Source: Pieris napi (taxonomy: Eukaryota > Arthropoda > Insecta > Lepidoptera > Pieridae). Taken from it: 64,000 nucleotides of DNA. A program made the translations under genes and the position numbers. Shown piece after piece: positions 10,726 through 21,008 of the stretch (positions are counted from its first letter, which is position 1; every line of letters begins with the position of its first letter). The notes beneath the pieces are model-generated. The model was given only the letters and a program-made list of their open reading frames with translations, ran no database searches and was not told the DNA's origin. The DNA is taken from assembly GCF_905475465.1 (NCBI RefSeq), contig NC_062236.1, forward strand, positions 1,002,001 through 1,066,000, read 5' to 3'.

Positions 10726-10956
10726 TGCACTGAAAAATAGCAATAGGATACTTTATATTATGTATTATGTGACATTTGTTCGAGTTCCATTAGGAGTAAT
10801 TATCCAATCTACTTTTTTGATTACAAGTCGTCAACTCATCTTTCGTAACTTAAGCATATAAGATTGACATGCGTTACCCTGTCATTACGCTACAGTTAAC
10901 TTTTCGCTTCTCGATCAGCTTGAATTATTAATATTTTAATTACGAAAGTTACGCCT

Positions 10957-10992
10957 AACGTTGTTTTAAATAGGGTAATTTAAAACAACGTT
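10957..10992. repeat. Perfect 15-bp hairpin
   Basis: AACGTTGTTTTAAAT at 10957-10971 is exactly complementary to 10978-10992, separated by a six-base AGGGTA loop. Confidence 0.75.
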
Positions 10993-10995
10993 AAA

Positions 10996-11235
10996 CAAGT
11001 TCATTAAAAAAACGAAATAAAATGTAAAACTTGACAATGTACGATTACTTGATAATGAATTAAATTCAAATCTAATTATGAAAACCGCGATTCATTTGTT
11101 ACATAAAACTAGATATGTTCAATAAAAAAGCGAAAGAAAATAATACACTTGAATTTGATTGATTACTCAGTACCTAATGAATCAAATTCAAATCAAATTT
11201 TCAAATTTTGAAAAGAAAACAAATGAATCGCGGGT
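10996..11235. repeat. Diverged direct duplication with internal inverted repeat
   Basis: 10996-11100 and about 11115-11235 share the order TTCA.TAAAAAA.CGAAA, ...TTGA, ...AATGAATyAAATTCAAATC. In addition CCGCGATTCATTTGTT (11085-11100) is perfectly inverted at 11218-11233. Confidence 0.5.
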
Positions 11236-11630
11236 GTGGTCAATCTTCCTCTATAATGGTTTTAAATGTAGCTCGTACAAAACAGGGTTACAAATTATCA
11301 TTCCGTATTAATAACCAATCGCTCATACCCGGAGTTTGTAAAGGAGCGGGTAAAAATTTAATATATGAATAATTGAATAGCGAGGTAAAAGGCACAAGTA
11401 TAGGGTCGTTATGGCGGCCCCTTAGGGAAATGAAGCAACGGAAAATTCCACTCGAATGGAAAATTCTTTTCGCTCCCGACTCTCGATGGATTGCTTTATT
11501 AACTGTTGTTTAAAGTAGCTAATGTATAGATTAATAATTCAGCTTTTATTTTAAAATTACAGGATTTACACAAAATATTTTGAGGCTTTAATACATACAA
11601 TGTGTGTTACATTCAATATCAATAAAATAT
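11236..11630. other. No gene seen
   Basis: Unassigned sequence. Confidence 0.3.
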
Positions 11631-11893
11631 CAGCGGCGCTACAACCTTTTTAGGCCTGGGTCTCAGATCACTGTACATGTTTCATGATCATTTGACAATC
11701 TAATAAGCATGTAGGTGATTAGCCTGTGGCTGACAAACGCCGTCGAGTCTTTGGATCTAAGGCAAGCCGGTTTCCTTCACCGTTCAAGTGAATGTTAAAT
11801 GTGTACATAGAAAGTCCATTGGTGCACAGGGGATCGAACCTACGACCTCAGGGATGAGAGTCGCAAGCTGGAGCCACTAGGCCAACACTGCTC
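11631..11893 (-). repeat. SINE, near full length (Metulj-like)
   Basis: Runs from the 3' end to the head; reverse complement of GGGGATCGAACCTACGACC gives the B box. Missing the CACGATGTTTT block that most copies have (small internal deletion). Confidence 0.85.
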
Positions 11894-11895
11894 TT

Positions 11896-12131
11896 ATAAT
11901 AATCTTTATATATATAATTCTTCTGTGAGTGTGTATGTCACTGAACTTCTCTCAAACGACTGGACCGATTTTGATGAATTTTTTTGTGTGTGTTCAAGGG
12001 GATCTGGGAATGGTTTAGATTCACAAGCCCCGCCAGATGGCGCTGCAGTCGGTACTTTCATACTTTGCTTTACTAATTGCTTGAAATATCATGCAGGACA
12101 ACGTCTGTCGGGTCCACTAGTAATAATATAA
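11896..12131 (-). repeat. ACTAG-head interspersed repeat (family 2)
   Basis: Minus-strand head ACTAGTGGACCCGACAGACG and tail TATATATAAAGATT. The CGACTGGACCGATTTTGATG block is widespread in insect genomes. It abuts the SINE at 11631-11893 with almost no space. Confidence 0.6.
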
Positions 12132-12432
12132 ATTTGTGTTGACTCTTTGGTCTCTGAAGTTCAAGAGTTACAAAAATCCGAGTGTGGTTTTAAATGTAGC
12201 CTCTCAATGAGACTGTTTTAATCAAGTCTCGTCCTTATATCATAAGCATATCACGTACCCAATAGAACATAGGAGAAAATAAAACATTTATATTAATTCG
12301 ATAGACATTTTATATTGAGTTGATGAAGAGCTTTTTTGTGCTTTATAACTAAAACTAATTGTATCGTTAGGAATCGTAATATCTGTATTTTTATAGTACA
12401 ACCATTTAAATCTATAAATCTTAGATTAAAAA

Positions 12433-12650
12433 TAATAATAGCCTTTTAATTCAGATACTTTTACATTTGAACACATTTATATTTCAATCTTCTTTTAGGT
12501 ATCTGTGTGCCATTTTTGGCAAAGGCTCCAAATCTGGCCATTCTCCTCTGCAGTGAGCCACTCTCTGCTGTTTCTTTAATTTGGTATATCCACCTTCTAA
12601 GTTGTCTTCCTCTTTTTCATTGTACCATTTCATTGTATACAAGAATTGAA
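12433..12650 (-). repeat. LINE 3' end (paired with 40031-40207)
   Basis: On the minus strand a decayed frame reads RGEWPDLE.LPK.AHRYLK, like the last residues of an RTE/I-type LINE ORF, followed by an AATAATAATA tail at 12433. The copy at 40031-40207 is clearly homologous and in the same orientation. Confidence 0.5.
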
Positions 12651-13194
12651 GAGCTTTCTTTTAAGAAAATAAGCATGTCATTTTCTTATTTTTCATAACA
12701 CTTATAAGTAGATGCAGAAATGTATTTTATATAAATGTAATTAAATCGCAAATTCGTGTGATTTAATCCTCAAGGCGTTGATTTGCGATCTTAATTAAGG
12801 GACAATGGCTGATAACTAACTTGTTGAAATGCTATACACGCTTATCACATTCATCTACCCTAAAACGGTACCTAATGTTATGTATCCAGTAGACGTCTTA
12901 GATATCAAAGCTTTAGTCCAAGATATAGTGTATATTACTTATATTTTATTATACAAATAATATTACACATTGGTAAACTTTTAGTCTTAACATATATTTA
13001 TAGGTAGTGCCAACATAATTTAATTGTCTTTAAAAATGTCATTTAATATGAATCTAGTCTATATTAAAAGTAAAATAAATTTCAACTTCCGCTTTGACAC
13101 AATCAATTTATAATCTACTATCCCGTTCATCCCATGTTGTATAAAACTTCTTACTTCTTACACTTCTTCTTCTTACTTCTTCTTACCAATACTG
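12651..13194. other. First half of a diverged local duplication; CTT-rich run
   Basis: 12905-13107 is repeated at 13678-13905 (see findings). 13145-13186 is a CTT-rich microsatellite-like run. No gene seen. Confidence 0.45.
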
Positions 13195-13326
13195 CTCATA
13201 GCAGTGTTGGTTGTAGTTTCGATTTCCTGCTGTGCACCAATGGCCTATAAACCTATCTGTAGATGAACACCTTTAACACTCGGTCGTGCTGTAAAGGAAA
13301 ATATCATAAGGAAACCCTAACCTGTG
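13195..13326 (+). repeat. Degraded SINE, head side
   Basis: GCAGTGTTGG, a broken B box (GTTTCGATTTCC), TGCACCAATGG and GGAAAATATCATAAGGAAAC follow the SINE order with gaps. Confidence 0.6.
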
Positions 13327-14417
13327 CAACAGAATAACATACTTGTTTTTAAAACAGAACTTTAAAAAATATCACCGAACAGACACAATGTGTAAAAACA
13401 GTCTAAAAAAGGAAACTTTACGTTCGATTACTGACATAGCATTGGTGTATGTTTTGTTTAATATTAAAACACATTCTTTAACACTTATTTAAATTTTAGG
13501 GATCTAATAAAATACTCTATATAGATATTAATGTCTAAAAACATTTTCATACATTAGTAATTTAACCATTTTATTCATATTACATCTGATATACTCTTGA
13601 AATAAATGCCCTAATATTAGGAGGAGTTGTAATGCTCATTCATTTGTTCATTTAAGCTCTGTAAATACGGACAGTGAGAAAAGCTTTAGTCTAAGATATA
13701 GTGTATAATATCACTTACATTATATTATACAAATAATATATACTATACAAATTGTAAATTATTTTTCTTAATATCGGCTGTGCTAAAATTATGTATTTAT
13801 CTTTAAATATGCCATTTTATTGTCATGAACTGTACAATCATAGTTAGTATATATATTCAAAATGTAATTACAAATTTAACTTTTTCTTAGTGACACAATC
13901 ATCTTTTCTTAATTTTCTGTAAGAAATTTTCTTAAAACTGTAATGCATATTTATGTTTGTAGAGGAAAAAGCATTCAGCATCACCTAAACTATAACTGAT
14001 TACATCAAATGAGATCCAGCGAATTTTCCTCCTTTCGCAGCGAGTTTTGATTCCATTTGCATGGACATAACTGTGTACCTCCCCGCTATATTTGTGGTAT
14101 TATTTTATCATTGTATTAGTAACACAAAAATGTTATTAGTGATTAAAGTTGTTGTAATATGTACTATATTATAAGAGGTTTGAACAAAGAACGGAAACTT
14201 AAATATTCTATCTGTATTGGTTATGTCTTAGAGTTATGACCCCAAGTTCTAACTCTAACTCTCTAGCTTATGATGTAATAGTAAATTCAGTAGCTACGTT
14301 TTCAATATCACGTCGATAGCGTAAGTTTTGCTATAAATAATTTATAGTCCTGAGGGGAAGGGGTCTTTCGGTATCGGCGTAAGGAGATGTGTTTTTTATT
14401 TGCTAATAAGATATTTA
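13327..14417. other. No gene seen; second half of local duplication
   Basis: 13678-13905 repeats 12905-13107. Otherwise unassigned. Confidence 0.35.
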
Positions 14418-14606
14418 GCGCATTTAACATTCGCTTGAACAGTGAAGGAAAACATCTTGAGTAAACCTTGCCTTACACACAAAAACTCACGGCGTGTGTC
14501 AGGCACAGGAGGCTGATCACCTACTTGCCTATTCGATTGATAATTATCATAAAACAGATACAGAAACCTGAGGCCTAAACCTAAAAAGGTCGAAACGGCA
14601 CTGATT
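14418..14606 (+). repeat. SINE, 5'-truncated
   Basis: GCGCATTTAACATTCGCTTG to AAAAAGGTCGAAACGGCACT, i.e. the body and 3' end without the tRNA head, followed by a TTTATTTATTTT tail. Confidence 0.8.
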
Positions 14607-14699
14607 TATTTATTTTAATATTAATAGGAATTAAGTAATTGACTATGTTATTTGATCATTTGTCTAAGTGCAATGCTGGTAAGAAAATAATAATTACTG

Positions 14700-14890
14700 C
14701 AATAGGGAAATTAATAAACGTCTTTCCATCTTTCCCTTTGGAGTAGAGACTCTTGGGCCGTGGGGTTCAAGTGCACAGTCGCTAATTAAATATTTAAGTT
14801 GGCGTCTGGTAGATCCTTCCTCGTTCGAACGTATAAGTATTGCAATACTAAGGACTAATGCTACCAGAAAAAGTACACTAGGGACCAAAC
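14700..14890 (+). pseudogene. LINE ORF C-terminal relic (FGVETLGPWG family)
   Basis: A plus-strand frame carries FGVETLGPWGSSAQSLIKYL, then a shortened ISIAI..TNAT segment. These are the last residues of a LINE reverse-transcriptase protein whose better copies are at 37346-37700, 30986-31120 and 52700-52920. Internal deletion has removed the GDPRA motif. Confidence 0.55.
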
Positions 14891-15430
14891 ATTTAAAAAT
14901 TATTAAAATTTTCTATTTATCTATTTTTATTATTAGATATTATTATTACTTTGTAGGTAAAGAAGTCGAGTATTGAAAATAAATAGTAAGTTTTTAAATA
15001 CACGAAAAAAATTATTTAATAAATAGAGAAAACAGAAAATATTTAATCTAGAAACAACCGAGAAACCACTAAATATACTAACCATAAATTACTTAGTTAA
15101 GCTGTAAAATACGTAATATTCAGCGATTCCATTATTCGCATCTGCTCATATCTGCGATCTGTAACCAATGGTCATTGCGCCCGATAGTTTATGAAACGAT
15201 ATAGTCGTTATTAGCAATGTATGGGCTGACAATGCCAAGGCATTTCGAGCTTTAATCGGCTAAATAGGTGGGTATTTCATATTAAAATCACTTGTGGTAA
15301 GTTTTTGATATAATTTTCCGACTAACTTATGGACACGGTTTAGCCAAAAAACGAAACTATACAAGCTATATATGAACGCACAAACAAAACATATACAAAT
15401 AATCTAGCTACAAAGAAAATAATAACTTGA
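14891..15430. other. No gene seen
   Basis: AT-rich, unassigned. Confidence 0.3.
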
Positions 15431-15893
15431 AAAGTGTTAGGGATTGCCTCTGGCCGATATAATAATGATTTAAATTATTTAAAAGTAAAATAAATCGAAA
15501 GCCTCCAGTTACCCTCTTTTTTATTTAATAATTTTAATTGTAATATATTTCTAAGCAGTATTGGCTTACTGGCTTCAGCGTGCAACTCTCATCCCTAAGG
15601 TCGTAGGTTCAATCCACGGCATACACCAATGGACTTTCTATGTGTGCATTTAACATTCGCTCGGACGGTGAAGGAAAATATCGTGAGGAAACCGATATGT
15701 CTTAGATCCAAAAATTCGACGGCTTGTGTCAGGCACAGGTGGCTAATCACCTACTTGCCTATTACATTGAAAAAATGTCATGGAGCAGATTCAGAAATCT
15801 GTGGCCCAGACCTAAAGAGGTTGTAGTGCCACTGATTTGTTTTTTTTATATTTCTATATACTTGCAACGAAGTGTTAATAAATAAATAAAATA
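15431..15893 (+). repeat. LINE tail (CTCCAGTTACCCT family) split by a SINE
   Basis: 15431-15553 and 15857-15893 together match the uninterrupted repeat at 20560-20695 (GATTGCCT.., CGAAAGC..CC.CCAGTTACCCTC, then TTGCAACGAAGTGTTAATA). The gap is exactly filled by the SINE at 15554-15846. Confidence 0.7.
15554..15846 (+). repeat. SINE, full length, with target duplication
   Basis: Head AGCAGTATTGGCTTACTGGC, B box AGGTTCAATCC, and 3' end TGCCACTGATTTG. Flanked by a 10-bp direct repeat TATATTTCTA at 15544-15553 and 15847-15856, the expected product of LINE-driven insertion. It interrupts an older LINE tail. Confidence 0.85.
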
Positions 15894-16750
15894 TATGACT
15901 GGATGAATGGAGCTACCATTTAGACAGACATAGACATGACATTTATTACTAACGAAACCCACACACAGGAACACACAAAATAATAATAAACAAAAAAAAA
16001 ATTAAAAAATTTTTTTAACACTAGGGTACTACTACGGGTACTTTTTAAGTGTGTAATGTGTGTGTGTTGTAGTTGTAACTGGCCCTGGCTCAGCATTATG
16101 CTGTGGAGCAGACGTGTTCCACAGCGCTGGTCATTCTGCCAGAGACAACAACATGTAAAATAAACAAAACCTTACTTGACGTAAACATGATTTTTAAGTA
16201 AGATGTCTATTAAAATTTACCTCGATATGACTAAAGGGAATTTCTTTTCAGTATGAATTTTTCGTTTCCTGTACTGAAATTATATGTGAACTTACTTTAT
16301 CTTATGGGAACTTATATTCAGCTGACAGAGGAAGCTTGTGAGTAATACCGCTCTCGCCAATTATACAACACTAGTTTAAAATAACATTGAGTGAATAAAA
16401 ATCGTAGAATGTTGAAGTCATACTTGGCGTCCGGCGCCGAAATGCCACCCTAATTCCCACCAATATTTGGCGCGTGACTCACATACAAAAGTTTCCTGTT
16501 CATTCTCACATATTGCTGTATCAAGTTAATATTAAACTACATTTCTTTGGGGCATTTTTACCAGCACCTGCAGCCATATCGGATGATAAGGATATTTCCA
16601 AGTATGTTCAATATACTTAGTCTGGCCATAAATACTGTACAATTAAAAAAATATTACATTTGAATTTGGAATCTGTCATTTTTAGATGATTGTTCATTGT
16701 GTTTTCTCATTTTGGCGCCAATACAGTGTACAATATTTTGCGATATTAAA
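15894..16750. other. No gene seen
   Basis: Includes a short CTGTGGA...TCCACAG stem near 16100 and GC-richer sequence at 16425-16475. Nothing recognised. Confidence 0.3.
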
Positions 16751-17033
16751 ATGGAGCGGGGTGATAAAGAGAACCGAATCGCTATGATTGCATTACACAA
16801 AGTAGGTATAGCCAAATGCAATTTTAAAAACTCTCCATACGCTTGGTATCAGTAAAATATTTGTGTAGCGGACTATTAATAGGTACAATAAGACCTCTTC
16901 TGTTTGTGTCAGAAAAATATTTCCGTCCACATAGTGTTCGTACGAAAATGGTGGTTAAAGCAGTAAGGGAAAGAATTCGAAGAAATCTGGTCCGAAAGCA
17001 AAAGATTTTATCTCGGGATATGCTTAAAGGTTG
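16751..17033 (+). pseudogene. Tc1/mariner transposase N-terminal relic
   Basis: Starts at ATGGAGCGGGGTGATAAAGA. The first frame reads IAMIALHKVGIAK, the recognition-helix region of a Tc1/mariner paired-like DNA-binding domain. After in-frame stops and a frameshift, the next frame gives SVRTKMVVKAVRERIRR and RKQKILSRDM, which follow the GRPRS.RT hinge in this superfamily. The catalytic DDE/D domain is missing and the sequence breaks off at about 17033. Dead fragment. Confidence 0.65.
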
Positions 17034-17049
17034 ATGGACTCAATTTCAG

Positions 17050-17145
17050 GTCCGTTTCATGTGGAACATGGTGTAATAGTTGCAGCTCCTTACGAACGTT
17101 GTTTAAAACAAAAAACTTAGGGATTAAAAAGAGTGGCGGAGAGTT
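17050..17145 (+). repeat. Interspersed repeat, 3' terminal piece (paired with 46430-46490)
   Basis: CATGTGGAACATGGTGTAAT and GTTGCAGCTCCTTAC match 46430-46490 in reverse complement; the following AAAAAGAGTGGCGGAGAGTT matches 30690-30725 in reverse complement. A common lepidopteran retroelement tail. Confidence 0.55.
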
Positions 17146-17162
17146 TATTGCCAGTTATAAAA

Positions 17163-17255
17163 AGTCAACGGCGTGTGTCAGGATTGACAAATTATCTTAA
17201 AACAGATACAGAAATCTGAGGCCCAGACCTAAAAAGGTTGTAGCTGTGTATTATT
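17163..17255 (+). repeat. SINE with internal deletion, 3' half
   Basis: AACGGCGTGTGTCAGG joined directly to GACAAATTATC and then AACAGATACAGAAATCTGAG to the 3' end. About 30 bp of the body are missing. Confidence 0.75.
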
Positions 17256-17628
17256 TATTTAACTTAATATTGACATGAGTCAACTTTTATAATATGTTTC
17301 AAAGTTTACATTCGTAGCAATATGCATTGTCATTGTTTTTCATTAAAATAATTCGTTACAAATTTTGCATGTTAAGTTCTGAGCTCCGGGGAAGTTTCGC
17401 AAATGTTTTGAGTGATGAGTTCCACGGTTTGAACTTTGAAATTTCAGTTAGATGTCTCACATACCTACTTTCGACGACTTGACAGGCGTATAATCAGGAC
17501 AGGTGTTTTGTTGAGTTCTTATATTAGGGTTTTTGTTATTGTTTTTAAACGATTTTTAAAGTTGCCTATAATAGTACAAAAAAGATCGATTCTATTCGCA
17601 CTTTCTTCCGAGTGATTCATAGTACACA
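17256..17628. other. No gene seen
   Basis: Unassigned. Confidence 0.3.
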
Positions 17629-19953
17629 TTTTTTTTTTTTTTTTTTTTTATATAATAGGGGGGCAAACGAGCTTGCGGGACGACCAAAAAGGGTAGTCCA
17701 CGCAGCCCATAGACACCCATTTTAGTGGGTGCGTTGCCGGCCTTTGAGGGAGGAGTAGGCTCGTTTTTTAAAAATTTGGAGGTCGTATCTCTGAGGGAAG
17801 ACCCCCCCCGGGAGCCGATTCCACAGTTCGCTAGTTCGCAAAAGAAAATGCCTAGTGAAGCGGACCGTGGAAGACCTCCAACCATCAAGATGATGCTGGT
17901 GAAATTTAGAGGTCGTTCGGCTCGTACGGTGTTGAAAAGAGGCAGGAGGGATCAACCCAAACAATTCTTCAGAACACTCTCCGTAATAAATTTTGTAAAA
18001 AACGCAAAGAGACGCAATGTCTCTGCGTAGTGATAGAGAATCAAGCCGATCAGTAAGACATTGGAGATTGACAATTCGACAAGCCCTTCGCTGAATTTGG
18101 TCAAAAGGAAGAAGCTGGTATTTGGGAGCACCGGCCCAGAGATGCGAGCAGTATTCCATATGAGGTCGTACTTGAGCTTTGTAGAGCTGCATACGTTGCA
18201 CCTCAGTGAAATACTGCTTAGCCCTACCCAAAACACCCAGCTTTTTGGAAGCCAGTTTGGCTTTTTCTTCCAGATGACTGCGAAATTGGACTTCTTTCGA
18301 AATGCCAACCCCAAGGATACTGAGGCTGTGTGACGAACTAAGGAGAGCGCCTTCAAATTGGGGAGATACGACAAAAGGATCTTTCTTGGCAGAAAACGAA
18401 CAAACCTGAGTCTTTGTAGGATTAAACTTAACAAGGTTGTTACTACCCCACACAGAAACCTTCTCCAGAATCGACTCAATTTCGAGAACAAGTATGTTGC
18501 GACTCTCATCGACTTCAGATCGAGACATGTTCGGATGGCCGGAATATAATGTGTCGATGGTACTGTCGTCTGCATAGCAATGGATGTTGTCGATATTCAA
18601 CAGGTCATTGATATGCAGAACAAACAGGGTCGGCGAAAGGACACAACCTTGCGGAACGCCTGCATTGATGGGTCTAGGATTGGAACACGCTCCGTCAACT
18701 AGGACTTTAATGCTACGTCCTACAAGAAAATTTGCCAGCCATCGGCATAAGCCATCGGGCAAACCGTATGACGGTAGTTTCGAAAGAAGCGCCCTATGCC
18801 AAACCCTATCAATGGCCTTAGCTATATCCAAGCTAGCGGCCAATGCCTCTCCCTTACTTTCCACAACTTCGGCCCATCTATGAGTTAGATAGGCAAGAAG
18901 ATCACCAGCCGAGCGGCCACGGCGAAAGCCATACTGACGATCACTAATTAGCTGGTGCTCCTCCAGATATCGCAAGAGCTGCCTATTGATGATAGACTCC
19001 ATTACCTTTGAAAATAAAGAAGTGATTGCGATAGGTCTGTAGCTGGATGGTTCAGAGCGGTCACCTTTTTTGGGAATGGGATGAACATGCGCAGTCTTCC
19101 ATGAGCTTGGAACTACGCCCGAGGAGTACGAGAGTCGAAAGAGCCGTGTAAGCACCGGAGTCAGCTCAGAAGCACAGGTCTTAAGAACGATCGAGGGAAG
19201 GCCGTCAGGACCACTTGACTTGTGGGTATCAAGGGAGATTAAGGCCCTCCGCACACCAATCTGTTCGAATCGAACTTCAGGCATAGAAAACCCGCAATGC
19301 GGAATAGTGGGCGGTAAGGTCCCTGAGTCATTGAGCGTGGAGTTAGAAGCAAAGAGAGAGCAAAGGAGCTCTGCTTTCTCTTTCGCCGAGTGAGCCATCG
19401 AGTCATCCTCCTTTCGCAAGGATGGTAAAGAGGGCTGACAAAAGTTTCCCTGAGTTGCCTTCGCCAATGACCAAAAGGCTCGAGTTCCAGAGGGCAATTT
19501 CGCGAGCTTTTCACCAATTCTGCCAATATGTTCCGATTTTGCTTTAAAAATTTCTCGTTTAAGGGTTCGGGTAGCTGCGTTAAATTTCTTTTTATGGAGA
19601 GCTACATCGGGATCCTTTATGGCCATTGCGTGAGCCCAGATTTTATAGTACTCTAGCTTAAGACGGGAAGCCTCTTTGCAAGAGTGGCCAAACCATGGCC
19701 GAGATTTACCACGAATGGGGACCATAGAGTAAGGGATATAGAGTTCCATTGCTTGTAGCACCACATCGGCGACATCACTACCCTTGAAGCAGACTTGCAA
19801 CCATGGGTATGCTGCAAAGAAATGACGCATGTCATCCCAATTGGCCGATTTGTAATGCCAGACACGACGGCATTCCGAAAACTGCGGGCGGGTTCGACGC
19901 CTAATTGGCACAACGGTTCGCACCAAGCAGTGGTCGGAGGACCCAAGTGGAAT
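17629..19953 (-). mobile_element. 5'-truncated jockey/CR1-type LINE
   Basis: About 2.3 kb. The 3' end (plus-strand left side) is a run of about 20 T after 17628, i.e. a poly(A) tail on the minus strand. It is preceded by a short 3' UTR in which an inverted GACACCCA..TGGGTGCG segment could form a stem. The 5' break lies within the endonuclease domain, just before PLGSSDH. A tiny copy of the same 3' end sits at 58248-58363. I could not identify a convincing target duplication for this copy. Confidence 0.8.
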
Positions 19954-20031
19954 ACAAGGAAAATAAAAAATCTCTAACAAAATACAATTAATTATTAGGA
20001 ATTTGTCTAGGCAGTATGGTAAGAAGTACAA
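17722..20031 (-). CDS. LINE ORF2: end of endonuclease plus complete reverse transcriptase (5'-truncated)
   Basis: Open frame of 769 residues with no internal stop. Residues 1-26 come from flanking DNA. Homology starts at about 27 with PLGSSDH (32-34 SDH), the last conserved motif of the apurinic-like endonuclease. The reverse transcriptase follows: KTAHVHPIPKKGD and YRPIAITSLFSKVMES (fingers), motif A with catalytic D402 in SLDIAKAIDRVWH, motif B NAGVPQGCVLSP, motif C YADD with D488 and D489, and the KTQVCSF motif D. The C-terminal region carries the LRRDIASLCVFYKIYYGECS and WNRLPGGVFP signatures typical of this lepidopteran LINE group. One oddity is isoleucine at 407 where most relatives have phenylalanine (AKAFD). 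Because the endonuclease and any ORF1 are missing it cannot move by itself, although the polymerase domain may still be intact. Confidence 0.85.
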   Translation of the reverse strand: MYFLPYCLDKFLIINCILLEIFYFPCIPLGSSDHCLVRTVVPIRRRTRPQFSECRRVWHYKSANWDDMRHFFAAYPWLQVCFKGSDVADVVLQAMELYIPYSMVPIRGKSRPWFGHSCKEASRLKLEYYKIWAHAMAIKDPDVALHKKKFNAATRTLKREIFKAKSEHIGRIGEKLAKLPSGTRAFWSLAKATQGNFCQPSLPSLRKEDDSMAHSAKEKAELLCSLFASNSTLNDSGTLPPTIPHCGFSMPEVRFEQIGVRRALISLDTHKSSGPDGLPSIVLKTCASELTPVLTRLFRLSYSSGVVPSSWKTAHVHPIPKKGDRSEPSSYRPIAITSLFSKVMESIINRQLLRYLEEHQLISDRQYGFRRGRSAGDLLAYLTHRWAEVVESKGEALAASLDIAKAIDRVWHRALLSKLPSYGLPDGLCRWLANFLVGRSIKVLVDGACSNPRPINAGVPQGCVLSPTLFVLHINDLLNIDNIHCYADDSTIDTLYSGHPNMSRSEVDESRNILVLEIESILEKVSVWGSNNLVKFNPTKTQVCSFSAKKDPFVVSPQFEGALLSSSHSLSILGVGISKEVQFRSHLEEKAKLASKKLGVLGRAKQYFTEVQRMQLYKAQVRPHMEYCSHLWAGAPKYQLLPFDQIQRRACRIVNLQCLTDRLDSLSLRRDIASLCVFYKIYYGECSEELFGLIPPASFQHRTSRTTSKFHQHHLDGWRSSTVRFTRHFLLRTSELWNRLPGGVFPQRYDLQIFKKRAYSSLKGRQRTH

Positions 20032-20559
20032 CAGGAGAAAATAAAATTAATCGATACCAAAATAAACACAAAATTTTAAAATGTCATATGATGAGAGAAA
20101 ACAAGCAAAAATGGAACAGAATTGTGCCTTTATTCTATAAAAAAGTTTTAATTTATTTTCACAAATATCAAATTTGTGCCATAAATTTAATTACCTGCAA
20201 ATTCACTTCTAATTTTTCAGCACAGCGATGTTACAGTTATTTTATTTCAGTAAATAGCTACGGTGATACATAAACAGTAAATGTTTTTAAAACTACTGAA
20301 GCATGTATCTGAAATTATCGAAAATATACCCGCGAAATAGCAAGTTCTTGTTCCCATTTGCTTGCGTAAAAAGGTTTACAAGATAACACGAAACGTAGGC
20401 AATCATCTATCCAAACAATATTGGACCCGTTTTATTAAGTTCCATATGCGTGGCAGAGTTGGTTCTCGTGTATATCACTACATTATAGGGCAGACGAGAT
20501 AGAGGGCCTTCTGCTGTTTAATCATTAACTTATATTTTATATTTATATTATCTCCTTAT
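19954..20559. other. No gene seen
   Basis: AT-rich flank of the large LINE. Confidence 0.3.
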
Positions 20560-20696
20560 TTTTTTTTCTCTCGGTGGTTGCCTGGAAGAGATCGCTCGAA
20601 AGCGATAAGGCCGCCAGTTGCCCTCCTTTTCATTTAATAATGTCAATTGTATTATGTTCCTGCAACGAAGTGTTAATAGATAATAAATAAAAACTT
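20560..20696 (+). repeat. LINE tail (GATCGCTCGAAAGCGATAAGG family), uninterrupted
   Basis: Contains the stem AGATCGCTCGAAAGCGATAA and GGCCGCCAGTTGCCC, then TGCAACGAAGTGTTAATAGA and an AATAAATAAA tail. It serves as the empty-site reference for 15431-15893. Confidence 0.65.
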
Positions 20697-20732
20697 TAGA
20701 TACATTAAATTATCCTTGATATCCAAAAAGAA

Positions 20733-21008
20733 CCAGTGGCGCTACAACCTTTGAGGTCTGGAAATCAAAATTTTTGTACTTGTTTCATGCTCATTAATTT
20801 TCTAATAGGCAAGTAGCTGATCAGTCGACTTTTTGGGTCTAAAGTATACCGGTTTCCTTACGATATTTCTTTCACCGTACGAGCGATTGTTAAAAAAGAA
20901 AGTCCATAAGTATGCACTTTCTGCCTGTGTGCATGCACGGCCGGAGATCAAATCTACGACCTCAGGGATGAGAGTCACACGCTGAAGCCTCTAGGCAACA
21001 TTCCTGTT
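20733..21008 (-). repeat. SINE, near full length
   Basis: From CAGTGGCGCTACAACC to the head (reverse complement of CTACGACCTCAGGGATGAG). The body has a deletion at the GTGCCTGACACACG segment and a local duplication of AGTCCATAAGTATGCAC-like sequence. Confidence 0.8.

Noticed and set aside
10538..10861. 107-codon open frame on the plus strand (and the 73-codon frame opposite)
   Set aside because: Lies over a SINE; the frame follows SINE sequence and has no protein family motif.
17725..19977. Numerous open frames of 60-207 codons inside the large LINE
   Set aside because: They are out-of-frame or antisense shadows of the LINE reverse transcriptase frame.
19954..20035. Target duplication of the large LINE (AGTACA at 17621 and 20025)
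   Set aside because: The right-hand match lies about 70 bp beyond where LINE homology ends and is only six bases; likely chance.
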